A stretch of 10,552 nucleotides of DNA, from NCBI GenBank assembly GCA_937996535.1, contig CALKVF010000022.1:1-10552 (forward strand), read 5' to 3'. Under the pieces are notes generated by a model. It made no database searches, was not told the DNA's origin, and saw nothing but the letters and a program-made list of their open reading frames with translations. Both the position numbers and the translations under genes were made by a program. This DNA is from an uncultured Novosphingobium sp. (GTDB lineage Bacteria; Pseudomonadota; Alphaproteobacteria; Sphingomonadales; Sphingomonadaceae). The first letter of the stretch is position 1. The number at the start of each line of letters is the position of its first letter. Below, one piece after another: positions 1 to 6,136 of this stretch.

Positions 1-973
1 CCTCGCCGTGAACCTCGGTGCGCTTGGGCGCGATCGAATCGATCTCGTCGATGAACACGATCGAGGGCGAGGCCTTGGCAGCTTCTTCGAACACTTCGCG
101 CAAGCGGCGCTCGCTTTCACCATAGGTGCTGCCCATGATTTCGGGGCCGTTGATCGTGAAGAAGCTGGCTTCGCTTTCATTGGCGACCGCGCGGGCCAGA
201 CGGGTCTTGCCGGTGCCTGGCGGACCATGCAGCAGCACGCCCTTGGGCGGATCGACGCCCAGCCGCGTGAACAGTTCGGGATAGCGCAGCGGCAGTTCGA
301 CCATCTCGCGCAGCTGGCGGATCGTATCGCCCATGCCGCCGACATCGTCATAGTTGACATCGCCGCGGGTCGAGCGGGCTTCCTCGAACTCCTCGCGCAG
401 TTCGACGTCGGTGTTCTCGTCGATGTGGACCACGCCCTTGGGCAAGGTCTAGACGACGGTAAGCCGGATCTGGGTCAGCGCGAAGGCGGGTGCATTGAGC
501 ATCTGGGCCACTTGCGGCGGCATGTCGCGGACCTGCTGCTGTCCGGTGGTTGCCACCAGATCGCCCGCGACCAGTACCCGCCCGAAGAAATTGCGCTTGA
601 GCGCCTGACCGGGCCCCTGCAGGCGCATTTCGCGCTGGGCCGGGGCAAAGACCACGCGCTGGGCGGCGCGGCTTTCGGCGCGGCGCACGGCCACGTGATC
701 GCCCGAGCCGACTTCGGCATTGGCGCGCTGCAACCCATCGAGCCGGACCACGTTGAGCCCTTCGTCCTCGGTATAGGGGGCAAGCACCCGCGCGGCGGTG
801 GCGCGCTTGCCCTCGATCTCGACCACGTCGCCCTCGGTCACGCCGAGCGCCGCCATCGCGCTGCGCGGCAGCCGGGCAATGCCCTGGCCGCTCTCTTCCT
901 GCCGGGCGGCGGCAACCTGGAGTTTCACCGTCTTGTCGGTGGCAGTGTCTGAATTGCTGGTGGTATCGGCCAT
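1..973 (-). pseudogene. CDC48/VCP-like AAA ATPase, 5' part, interrupted by an in-frame amber stop
   Basis: CDC48-family proteins are hexameric AAA+ unfoldases with an N domain and two ATPase rings. Seen: residues about 10-90 match the N-terminal double-psi barrel (SGQGIARLPRSAMAALGVTEGD). After codon 175 the same frame encodes the first AAA module, with Walker A GPPGTGKT at residues 250-257 (bases 203-226) and Walker B IVFIDEID at 305-312 (38-61). The gene then leaves the window, so D2 cannot be assessed. The ATG at 973 was chosen because AGGA lies 8 nt upstream; the in-frame ATG at 982 has no spaced ribosome site. Oddity: codon 175 is TAG (449-451), between ...QIRLTVV and TLPKGVVHIDENTD..., with no frame change. 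As written the product is a 174-residue N domain without ATPase. It could be a real nonsense mutation or a one-base sequencing error. No ATG with a good ribosome site lies just after the stop to suggest restart. Confidence 0.85.
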
Positions 974-1014
974 CGCGTCCATCCTGCTTGCGGCCCGCGG
1001 GGCCTGACACAGCA

Positions 1015-1042
1015 AAGCTAGGAACTGTTTGGCCCATTGCAA
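1015..1042 (-). promoter_or_regulatory. Possible sigma-70-type promoter of the CDC48-like gene
   Basis: On the minus strand TTGCAA (1042-1037) is followed after 16 nt by TAGCTT (1020-1015), about 40 nt before the chosen ATG at 973. The -35 keeps the TTG core and the -10 keeps T, A and final T of the consensus. The placement downstream of the terminator at 1158-1188 suits an independent transcription unit. Matches are partial, so this is tentative. Confidence 0.3.
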
Positions 1043-1157
1043 ATGCCGCAAGAGCCGATTGGGACGACCCGCGCGGAGTTTGCGGGCGGACTGAGCGGGG
1101 GAAGGCGGCAGATCGCGGCGAGTCGCCCGGGCGCGGCAAGGCCCCGGAATTGCAGAC

Positions 1158-1188
1158 AAAAAAAGGCCCGATCGTTGCCGACCGGGCC
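1158..1188 (-). terminator. Intrinsic terminator, minus strand
   Basis: On the minus strand GGCCCG (1188-1183) pairs with CGGGCC (1170-1165). An inner three-pair extension follows after one mismatch, and a run of seven T residues (1164-1158) comes immediately after the stem. The plus strand has no comparable T run after the hairpin, so it acts for minus-strand transcripts. It lies about 120 nt beyond the methyltransferase stop codon. It could end that gene's mRNA or the candidate small RNA next to it. Confidence 0.85.
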
Positions 1189-1270
1189 ATGGAAGTTTTG
1201 GGAGAGGATGCCTGAAAGGCAGGTTCTAAGTGGAGCAGTAGACATTTTTGTGCAAGTGCGAAAAGGTCAT
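1158..1270 (-). ncRNA. Candidate small RNA ending in the intrinsic terminator
   Basis: Reading the minus strand toward the terminator there is a small hairpin (GCCT-TTC-AGGC, 1220-1210), then a pyrimidine-rich unpaired stretch CATCCTCTCCCAAAACTTCC (1211-1192), then the terminator stem and U7 tail. Hairpin, CU-rich segment complementary to ribosome binding sites, and terminator is an architecture known for several alphaproteobacterial trans-acting small RNAs. The 5' end is a guess: a -10-like AATAAT lies inside the palindrome at 1276-1292, which would start transcription near 1270. No good -35 is seen. The alternative is simply the 3' untranslated region of the methyltransferase mRNA. Confidence 0.3.
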
Positions 1271-1275
1271 CGATC

Positions 1276-1292
1276 GTTGCATTATTTGCAAC
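1276..1292. promoter_or_regulatory. Perfect 17-bp palindrome, possible operator
   Basis: GTTGCA (1276-1281) and TGCAAC (1287-1292) are exact inverted copies around the 5-nt spacer TTATT. The symmetry and A/T-rich centre resemble a binding site for a dimeric regulator. On the minus strand its centre contains AATAAT, close to a -10 hexamer, so a bound protein would cover a promoter for the candidate small RNA. The palindrome is only 17 nt downstream of the methyltransferase stop codon. The regulator is unknown. Confidence 0.35.
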
Positions 1293-1308
1293 AGTCGTTC
1301 ACTTCCGC

Positions 1309-2067
1309 TCAAGGGTGGCGGAATTTCAACACAAAACGGTCAGTTTTGCCGCGCACGGTGGGGTCAAAAACCAATTTGTCGTGCGCATCTTCGCTGCGCT
1401 GCAGCAAATTGCTCTGCTCTTCGAGGACGAACCCGGCCGCCGTCATGTCGGCGATCACCTGGGCGGGATCGATTCGGTGATAGGCATCGGCGGTGGTGCG
1501 CGGGTCGCCAGGATTGCCGGCATGATCGATCACGATCACATGGCCGCCGCTTTTGACCGCCGCGAACCAGCCGCGCAGCACGCCGGGCACATCCTGGTGG
1601 GGGTGCTGAAACTTGGCGTTTTCCCAGTAGAGGTCATGATAGACGAGGTGGGTGAAGATCATGTCGACGCTGGCCGGCGCGAGCACCATGGCCTGGGCCG
1701 GAGTGACCACCGGGTAGAGATTGGGATGGGCGGCGCGCAGCTTGTCCCATTCGGCGGCCTTGTAGAAATTGGGCTGGGTCAGGGCATAGACCCGGCCCTT
1801 GGGGCCAACCACATCGGCGATCAGTTCGGAATAGTATCCGCCCCCAGCCTGATAATCGGCCACCACATCACCCGCCTTGAGGCCGGAAAATGCGAGGATT
1901 TCTGAGGGCTTGCGCCCTTCATCGAGCGCGCGGTTGCCCTCTGCACGGGCCGGGTCGGCCACGGCGGCGGCAATGGCGGTGGGCTTGGCCAGCACCGGGG
2001 CGGCGCAGAGCAGCGCGGCCACGGCGGTGAAAGCGGCAAGGGCGGCGGGTTGGCGGTGGATCGGCAT
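1309..2067 (-). CDS. Exported class I SAM-dependent methyltransferase-like protein
   Basis: 252 residues. The N terminus has a signal peptide: basic MPIHR, a hydrophobic alanine-rich core at residues 8-26, and a likely cleavage after PVLA (residue 27). The mature part resembles the COG4798-type predicted methyltransferases. Motif I is VVADYQAGGGYYSEL (68-82), where a glycine-rich loop follows the first strand, then RVYALTQPN (92-100) and a later strand GGHVIVIDHAG (174-184). The substrate is not evident. The ATG at 2067 was chosen because GGGGAG lies 8 nt upstream; the in-frame GTG at 2076 abuts that same purine run. The gene follows the universal stress protein gene by 111 nt on the same strand. 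Oddity: a SAM-binding fold outside the cytoplasm has no obvious cofactor supply, so the activity is an open question. Confidence 0.85.
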   Translation of the reverse strand: MPIHRQPAALAAFTAVAALLCAAPVLAKPTAIAAAVADPARAEGNRALDEGRKPSEILAFSGLKAGDVVADYQAGGGYYSELIADVVGPKGRVYALTQPNFYKAAEWDKLRAAHPNLYPVVTPAQAMVLAPASVDMIFTHLVYHDLYWENAKFQHPHQDVPGVLRGWFAAVKSGGHVIVIDHAGNPGDPRTTADAYHRIDPAQVIADMTAAGFVLEEQSNLLQRSEDAHDKLVFDPTVRGKTDRFVLKFRHP

Positions 2068-2071
2068 CGGT

Positions 2072-2144
2072 GACACTCCCCTTTGAAGGCGCAGGCCTTT
2101 GATGGCGCGGGCCCGTTCAAGGTGCCCGGCATCAGGAGAGTGTC
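2072..2144 (-). promoter_or_regulatory. Leader with possible ribosome-site-sequestering helix
   Basis: In the minus-strand RNA, GACACUCUCC (2144-2135) can pair along its whole length with GGGGAGUGUC (2081-2072), giving ten consecutive pairs with one G-U. The second arm includes the ribosome binding site of the methyltransferase gene, four bases before its ATG. The 53-nt loop holds two near-identical 13-bp copies. The pairing is seen in the sequence; translational control is inferred. No known riboswitch class is recognised. Confidence 0.35.
2080..2108. repeat. Two 13-bp direct repeats, 16-bp period
   Basis: On the plus strand CCTTTGAAGGCGC (2080-2092) and CCTTTGATGGCGC (2096-2108) differ at one base and are separated by AGG. 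They lie in the leader of the methyltransferase gene, just before its ribosome binding site. Confidence 0.7.
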
Positions 2145-2178
2145 GCCGGTTTTTCGACGAAGCGCCAGCGCGGCCTGA

Positions 2179-2964
2179 TCAGTGCGCCAGCAGCAGCGCC
2201 GGAGCCGTGTCCGCATCGAGGAAATAGCGCGTCACACCGCCGAACAGGAATTCGCGCACCCGGCTGTGGCCATAGGCGCCCATCACCAGCAGGTCCGCGC
2301 CGGTCAGGGCCACTTCGCTGGCCAGCGTTTCCTCGATCGAGGGGCCGCGTGGCATTTCGCGCAGCTCGGCCGAAATGCCGTGGCGCGACAGATAGCGCAG
2401 CGCGTCGGTCGGCGGGAAGCCATTGGCCTTGTCGGTCAGCACGGTCAGCACGACGACATTGGCGCAGCCCGCCAGCAGCGGCACTGCGGCGCGCAGGGCG
2501 TGGGCGGCTTCTTCACCCCCGTCCCAGGCGATGCAGGCACAGGCCGGCGGCAAAGTGATGCCCTGGCCAGAGCCCAGCACCAGCACCGGGCTGCGGGTTT
2601 CGAGCGCGAGATCGCCAGCATAGCCGCAATCGCGCGAGACCACGCACAGATCAGCCAGCCGCGCGGCCGAAGCCATCGCTTCGAGTGGCTGGGTTTCGTA
2701 TTGGGCGATGTCGAACGGCACATCGTCGTTCTGGAGCCGCCCGGCGAAGGCTTCGGCCAGCGCGTCATCGTCCTTCAGCGCGGCATCCAGCGCTTCGCGC
2801 GCGACATAGGTGCCGCCATAGGGATCGGTGGTCACGAAGCGATCAATCGGCGTGTCGATCAGCAGCGTCACATGGCCTTCGCGGGCACGGGCAATGGCCA
2901 TCGCGGCATCGAGTCTTGCCGTCATCCCCGGATCGCGGCCGGCCTGAACGAGAATAGAGCGCAT
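2179..2964 (-). CDS. Tandem-domain universal stress protein
   Basis: 261 residues, the length of UspE-like proteins with two fused Usp domains. The first half (1-132) starts with strand MRSILVQ and lacks an intact nucleotide motif. The second half carries GAYGHSRVREFLFGGVTR at residues 229-246, the G-x2-G-x9-G-S/T-type ATP-binding loop, preceded by ADLLVM and followed by a final ALLLAH strand. Such proteins bind ATP in the cytoplasm and aid survival in stress or low oxygen. The ATG at 2964 was chosen because AAGGAG lies 7 nt upstream. A 16-bp tandem duplication sits directly before that ribosome site, and an FNR/FixK-like box lies 70 bp upstream of the start, which fits known oxygen control of many usp genes. 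The neighbouring HAD gene is divergent. Confidence 0.92.
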   Translation of the reverse strand: MRSILVQAGRDPGMTARLDAAMAIARAREGHVTLLIDTPIDRFVTTDPYGGTYVAREALDAALKDDDALAEAFAGRLQNDDVPFDIAQYETQPLEAMASAARLADLCVVSRDCGYAGDLALETRSPVLVLGSGQGITLPPACACIAWDGGEEAAHALRAAVPLLAGCANVVVLTVLTDKANGFPPTDALRYLSRHGISAELREMPRGPSIEETLASEVALTGADLLVMGAYGHSRVREFLFGGVTRYFLDADTAPALLLAH

Positions 2965-2977
2965 CGACGGTCTCCTT

Positions 2978-3009
2978 GTAACGAAGGACAAGCGTAACGA
3001 AGGACAAGC
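2978..3009. repeat. Perfect 16-bp tandem duplication
   Basis: GTAACGAAGGACAAGC occurs twice without a gap (2978-2993 and 2994-3009). It lies 14 bp upstream of the universal stress protein start, so it falls in that gene's leader or core promoter. Two exact copies suggest a recent slippage duplication or a selected double site. Confidence 0.9.
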
Positions 3010-3033
3010 TGCAACGTGATTGGACGCACGGCC

Positions 3034-3047
3034 ATGATCTGCGTCAA
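3034..3047. promoter_or_regulatory. FNR/FixK-like box
   Basis: The minus strand reads TTGACGCAGATCAT, matching the TTGAT-N4-ATCAA consensus of the FNR/FixK/Anr family at 8 of 10 defined positions. The TTGAC half with GCAG spacer is a form often met in alphaproteobacteria. Centred about 76 bp before the stress protein ATG, a class II activator there would start RNA near 2999. It is also 60 bp upstream of the divergent HAD gene. No FNR gene is in the window. Confidence 0.45.
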
Positions 3048-3113
3048 CTGCAAAGGTTGCAAGGACGAACGTGATAGGCCACTGCCAAAGCAGGACAACA
3101 AGGGAGGATGCCT

Positions 3114-3767
3114 GTGGGCGAGCGCCGGTTTGAGGCCGTCATTTTCGATTTTGGCGGGGTGATTACCGCCTCGCCGTTCGAGGCGTTCAACCGGCTTGAG
3201 GCCGAGCGCGGCCTGCCGCAAGACTTCGTCCGCCGGGTCAACGCCACCAATCCCGACTCGAACGCCTGGGCGCTGTTCGAACGCGCGGAGATCGGCGCGG
3301 CGGAATTTGATGCACTATTTGCCGGCGAAGCGCAGGCGCTCGGCCATGCGCTTGAAGGCGCGGCGGTGCTGGCGGTGCTTTCGGGGTCGATCCGCCCGGC
3401 GATGGTGTCGGCGCTCGATACCCTCAAGGGGGAGGGCTACCGGCTGGCCTGCATTACCAACAACGTGCCCGCCGGCCACGGCGCGGGCATGGCCCGCAGC
3501 GGCGACAAGGCCGATGCCTACGAACAGGTCTTCGCGCGGTTTGAACACGTGATCGAAAGCAGCAAGGCCGGGGTGCGCAAGCCCGATCCGCGCATCTACC
3601 AGATGATGTGCGAAAACCTCGGGCTGGAGCCGGCGGCCTGCATCTACCTCGATGACCTTGGCATCAACTGCAAGCCGGCCGCCCAGCTTGGGATGCACGC
3701 GATCAAGGTGACCAGCGGCGAGCAAGCACTGGCCGACCTGTCGGGCGTGCTGGGGCTCAGCCTCTAA
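3114..3767 (+). CDS. HAD-superfamily (subfamily IA-like) hydrolase
   Basis: 217 residues from the GTG at 3114. HAD enzymes use an aspartate nucleophile to hydrolyse phosphate esters or related bonds. Seen: motif I FDFGGVI with nucleophile D12; motif II threonine in ITNN (T115); motif III lysine in VRKPDPRIY (K156); motif IV YLDDLGIN (D180, D181). The second aspartate usual in motif I (DxD) is glycine here (DFG), as in the soluble epoxide hydrolase N-domain/YihX/ACAD10-like branch. The substrate is unknown. Start: AGGGAGG (3101-3107) abuts the ATG at 3108 but stands 6 nt before the GTG at 3114, so the GTG is favoured; using the ATG adds two residues. The stop overlaps the convergent regulator gene by 4 nt. 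Confidence 0.88.
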   Translation: MGERRFEAVIFDFGGVITASPFEAFNRLEAERGLPQDFVRRVNATNPDSNAWALFERAEIGAAEFDALFAGEAQALGHALEGAAVLAVLSGSIRPAMVSALDTLKGEGYRLACITNNVPAGHGAGMARSGDKADAYEQVFARFEHVIESSKAGVRKPDPRIYQMMCENLGLEPAACIYLDDLGINCKPAAQLGMHAIKVTSGEQALADLSGVLGLSL

Positions 3768-4633
3768 TCGATCCTGAGGCTCTGCGCCCGGCGATAGAGT
3801 TCCAGAATGAGCGGATCCTGTTCGTTGCTGCGGATCGCCGCTTCGAAGCGGATGCGCGCGCGGGGTGGGGGCAGCACTTCGACCAGCCGTCCCTCGGCCA
3901 GGTGATTGCGCACCATGATTTCGGGAAACAGCGCCGCGCCTTGCCCGGCGGCCACGATCCCGACCATCGTCTGGACATTGTTGCAGGTGTTGAGCGAGCG
4001 ATAGGGCACCTGCCCGCTGGCCAGGCTCTCGCTCATCACCTGGTGGATCGGCGAATGCGCGCCGATCGACCACACCGGCAAGGCCTGAGCGAAGCCGCCC
4101 GACGCTGCCGTTTCGGGGCTCGCCAGCCAAACCAGCCCGACCTCGCCGATCGGCACGGTCCTGAGCCCGGGGCTTGCCACCGGTCCGGCCAGAAACACGA
4201 TGTCGCGCGTCCCGGCGAGCAATTGCTGGAGCATCCGCGCGGTCAGATCGAGATCGAGTTCAAGTGTCACCCCGGGCAGTTCGGTTTCGATCTGGCGGAC
4301 GAATTCGGGCAGGCAGCTGGCGGCCGCGATCTCGCCCGCGCCGATCCGCACCACCCCGGTCGCGCCCGTCAGGTCACCGGCATCCATCAAGGCGCGCTCG
4401 AACCCGGCCAGCAGCGGTTCGCAATCGCGCACCAGTTGCCGCCCGCGCGCGGTCAGCGTGACCCCGCGCCCCTCGCGCCGGAACACCGCCACGCCCAGCT
4501 GGGTCTCGATTTCGCGCACCCGCGCCGAGATCGCGGGCTGGGTCGTGCCCAGCCGTTCGGCCGCGGCGCGGAACGTGCCCAGTCGGGCGATCCACAGCAG
4601 CGTTTCGAGATGATAGATCGCCAGTTTTCTCAT
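3764..4633 (-). CDS. LysR-type transcriptional regulator
   Basis: 289 residues, normal for the family. The winged helix-turn-helix is at residues about 5-64, with the typical FRAAAERLGTTQPAISARVR recognition segment (21-40) and LGVAVFRREGRGVTLT wing. The rest is the type 2 periplasmic-binding-like effector domain (about 92-285). It is divergent from scoA with an 87-nt gap that contains a 7-bp inverted repeat, the usual arrangement for a regulator of the adjacent operon and of itself. It therefore probably controls the scoAB cluster in response to a pathway metabolite; this is inference from position. The ATG at 4633 gives the conserved N terminus. It has no strong ribosome site (CAGATT-like context upstream is weak). 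The 3' end overlaps the HAD gene by 4 nt tail to tail. Confidence 0.93.
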   Translation of the reverse strand: MRKLAIYHLETLLWIARLGTFRAAAERLGTTQPAISARVREIETQLGVAVFRREGRGVTLTARGRQLVRDCEPLLAGFERALMDAGDLTGATGVVRIGAGEIAAASCLPEFVRQIETELPGVTLELDLDLTARMLQQLLAGTRDIVFLAGPVASPGLRTVPIGEVGLVWLASPETAASGGFAQALPVWSIGAHSPIHQVMSESLASGQVPYRSLNTCNNVQTMVGIVAAGQGAALFPEIMVRNHLAEGRLVEVLPPPRARIRFEAAIRSNEQDPLILELYRRAQSLRID

Positions 4634-4637
4634 AAGA

Positions 4638-4666
4638 ATTGTTTATCGGTTTACCAAAGAAACAAT
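4638..4666. promoter_or_regulatory. Inverted repeat between regulator and scoA, candidate LysR-type operator
   Basis: ATTGTTT (4638-4644) and AAACAAT (4660-4666) are exact inverted copies with a 15-nt spacer that itself contains GGTTTACC (GGT/ACC). The repeat is A/T-rich in GC-rich surroundings. It begins 5 bp upstream of the regulator start and ends 2 bp before a possible scoA -35 box, suiting both autoregulation and activation. LysR-type sites are interrupted dyads of this kind; the spacing is somewhat longer than the classical T-N11-A core. Confidence 0.5.
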
Positions 4667-4668
4667 CG

Positions 4669-4698
4669 TTAGTCTCCATCATTCATTGGCGCTAGGCT
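4669..4698 (+). promoter_or_regulatory. Possible promoter of the scoAB operon
   Basis: TTAGTC (4669-4674) and TAGGCT (4693-4698) are 18 nt apart, with the dyad immediately upstream. Transcription would begin near 4705, leaving a leader of about 16 nt that includes the GGGAGG ribosome site (4711-4716) before the ATG at 4721. The hexamers are weak, as expected for an activator-dependent promoter. The -10 context CTAGGCTG recurs before the GST gene. Confidence 0.35.
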
Positions 4699-4720
4699 GG
4701 GTGCTTAGGTGGGAGGAAAC

Positions 4721-5431
4721 ATGGCCCAGAAGATCTACCCCGATGCCAAGGCAGCGCTTGATGGACTGCTGCGCAATGACATGCTGATCGCTTGCGGGGG
4801 CTTCGGCCTTTGCGGGATTCCCGAGCGCCTGCTGGATGCGGTGCGGGATTCGGGCGTTACCGGCCTGACCTTTGCCAGCAACAACGCCGGGATCGACAAC
4901 GAAGGCATCGGCAAGCTGCTGCGCACGCGCCAGGTCAAGAAAATGATCGCCAGCTACGTTGGCGAGAACAAGGAATTCGAGCGCCAGTACCTGTCGGGCG
5001 AACTCGAAGTCGAATTCAGCCCGCAGGGCACGCTGGCCGAGCGGATGCGCGCGGCGGGCGCCGGGATCCCGGGCTTCTACACCAAGACGGGCGTCGGCAC
5101 TCTGGTGGCCGAGGGCAAGGACGTGAAAGTGTTCGGCGGCGAGGAATATATCCTTGAAGAAGGGATCTTCGCCGATCTCGCGCTGGTCAAGGCATGGAAG
5201 GCCGACACCACCGGCAACGTCGTGTTCCGCAAGACCGCCCGCAATTTCAACGTGCCTGCCGCCACCTGCGGCAAGGTCTGCGTGGTCGAGGTCGAAGAGA
5301 TCGTCCAGCCGGGCGAGCTTGATGCCGATGCGATCCACCTGCCGGGGGTCTATGTGCAGCGCCTGATCTGCGGCGCGCCCTATGACAAGAAGATCGAATT
5401 CCGCACCACTCGCACCACGGATGTCGGCTGA
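4721..5431 (+). CDS. scoA: 3-oxoacid CoA-transferase, subunit A
   Basis: 236 residues. Subunit A of succinyl-CoA:3-ketoacid CoA-transferase, which moves CoA from succinyl-CoA to acetoacetate or a related 3-oxoacid. It acts as a cytoplasmic A/B complex in ketone body, branched-chain or aromatic acid breakdown. Seen: the family I CoA-transferase signature GGFGLCGIPE at residues 26-35, then SNNAGIDNEGIG, the EFSPQGTLAERMRAAGAGIPGF region and the C-terminal RTTR tail. Length is normal. GGGAGG (4711-4716) places the start at ATG 4721; the upstream in-frame GTG lies within this ribosome site. The stop overlaps the scoB start by one base, so the subunits are translationally coupled. The 3-oxoadipate transferase (PcaI) is the main alternative, but the overall sequence reads more like ScoA. 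Confidence 0.93.
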   Translation: MAQKIYPDAKAALDGLLRNDMLIACGGFGLCGIPERLLDAVRDSGVTGLTFASNNAGIDNEGIGKLLRTRQVKKMIASYVGENKEFERQYLSGELEVEFSPQGTLAERMRAAGAGIPGFYTKTGVGTLVAEGKDVKVFGGEEYILEEGIFADLALVKAWKADTTGNVVFRKTARNFNVPAATCGKVCVVEVEEIVQPGELDADAIHLPGVYVQRLICGAPYDKKIEFRTTRTTDVG

Positions 5432-6090
5432 TGACCAAGCATGATGGACTGACCAAGGGCTGGAGCCGCGACCAGATGGCCGCCCGCGCCGCGCAGGAAC
5501 TGCAGGACGGGTTCTACGTCAACCTCGGCATCGGCATCCCGACGCTGGTGGCCAACCACGTGCCCGCCGGCATGACGGTGACGCTGCAATCGGAAAACGG
5601 GATGCTGGGCATCGGCCCGTTCCCGACCGAGGACGCGATCGACCCCGATCTCATCAACGCCGGCAAGCAGACGATCAGCCAGCTGCCGCATTCGGCCTAT
5701 TTCGACAGCGCGACCAGCTTTGCCATGATCCGTGGCGGCAAGATCGACCTCACGGTGTTGGGCGGGATGGAAGTCTCGGAAACAGGGGACATCGCCAACT
5801 GGATGGTGCCCGGCAAGATGATCAAGGGCATGGGCGGGGCGATGGACCTCGTCGCCGGGGTCAAGAAGATCATCGTGGTGATGGAACACTGCGCCAAGGA
5901 TGGCACGCCCAAGTTCGTGCCGGCCTGCACCCTGCCGCTGACGGGGCGGGGTGTGGTCGACATGCTGATCACCGATCTCGCGGTGTTCAAGCGGCCGGAC
6001 CACGCCTCGCCGTTCCAGCTGGTCGAACTGGCCCCCGGCGTGACGGCAGACGAACTCGCCGCGCGGACCACGGCGCACTACCTCGGCTGA
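5431..6090 (+). CDS. scoB: 3-oxoacid CoA-transferase, subunit B
   Basis: 219 residues. Subunit B carries the catalytic glutamate of family I CoA-transferases, which forms the enzyme-CoA thioester. The signature QSENGMLGIGP is at residues 53-63, with E55 the predicted nucleophile. Flanking conserved stretches are VNLGIGIPTLV (30-40), GGKIDLTVLGGMEV and the LPLTGRGVVDMLITDLAVF segment near the C terminus. The ATG at 5431 shares its A with the TGA of scoA, a coupling overlap expected for equal production of the two subunits. No clear terminator follows, so transcription probably continues into the flavoprotein gene 78 nt downstream. Confidence 0.93.
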   Translation: MTKHDGLTKGWSRDQMAARAAQELQDGFYVNLGIGIPTLVANHVPAGMTVTLQSENGMLGIGPFPTEDAIDPDLINAGKQTISQLPHSAYFDSATSFAMIRGGKIDLTVLGGMEVSETGDIANWMVPGKMIKGMGGAMDLVAGVKKIIVVMEHCAKDGTPKFVPACTLPLTGRGVVDMLITDLAVFKRPDHASPFQLVELAPGVTADELAARTTAHYLG

Positions 6091-6136
6091 GCCATTGGCG
6101 GGGGGCTGAAAGGTCTCTTGCCGCAACCCAGTTCGC

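Larger units (their letters stand above)
974..1308. other. 335-base gene-free stretch between the CDC48-like gene and the methyltransferase gene
   Basis: No convincing protein gene lies here on either strand. Open frames that cross it have no family-like sequence, and some run through the terminator hairpin. It holds a minus-strand intrinsic terminator, a possible small RNA upstream of that terminator, a perfect palindrome near 1284, and a possible promoter for the CDC48-like gene. A 75-codon minus frame starting at 1245 (MSTAPLRTCLSGILSQNF...) has no recognisable ribosome site and reads straight through the terminator. I regard it as chance. Confidence 0.6.

Noticed and set aside
8..952. 314-codon plus-strand open frame opposite the CDC48-like gene
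   Set aside because: The minus strand has the N domain and Walker motifs. The plus frame is low-information antisense, and its openness does not help explain the amber codon.
1018..1245. 75-codon minus-strand frame (MSTAPLRTCLSG...) as a leader peptide or small gene
   Set aside because: No ribosome site, it runs through an intrinsic terminator hairpin, and it has no run of regulatory amino-acid codons to support attenuation.
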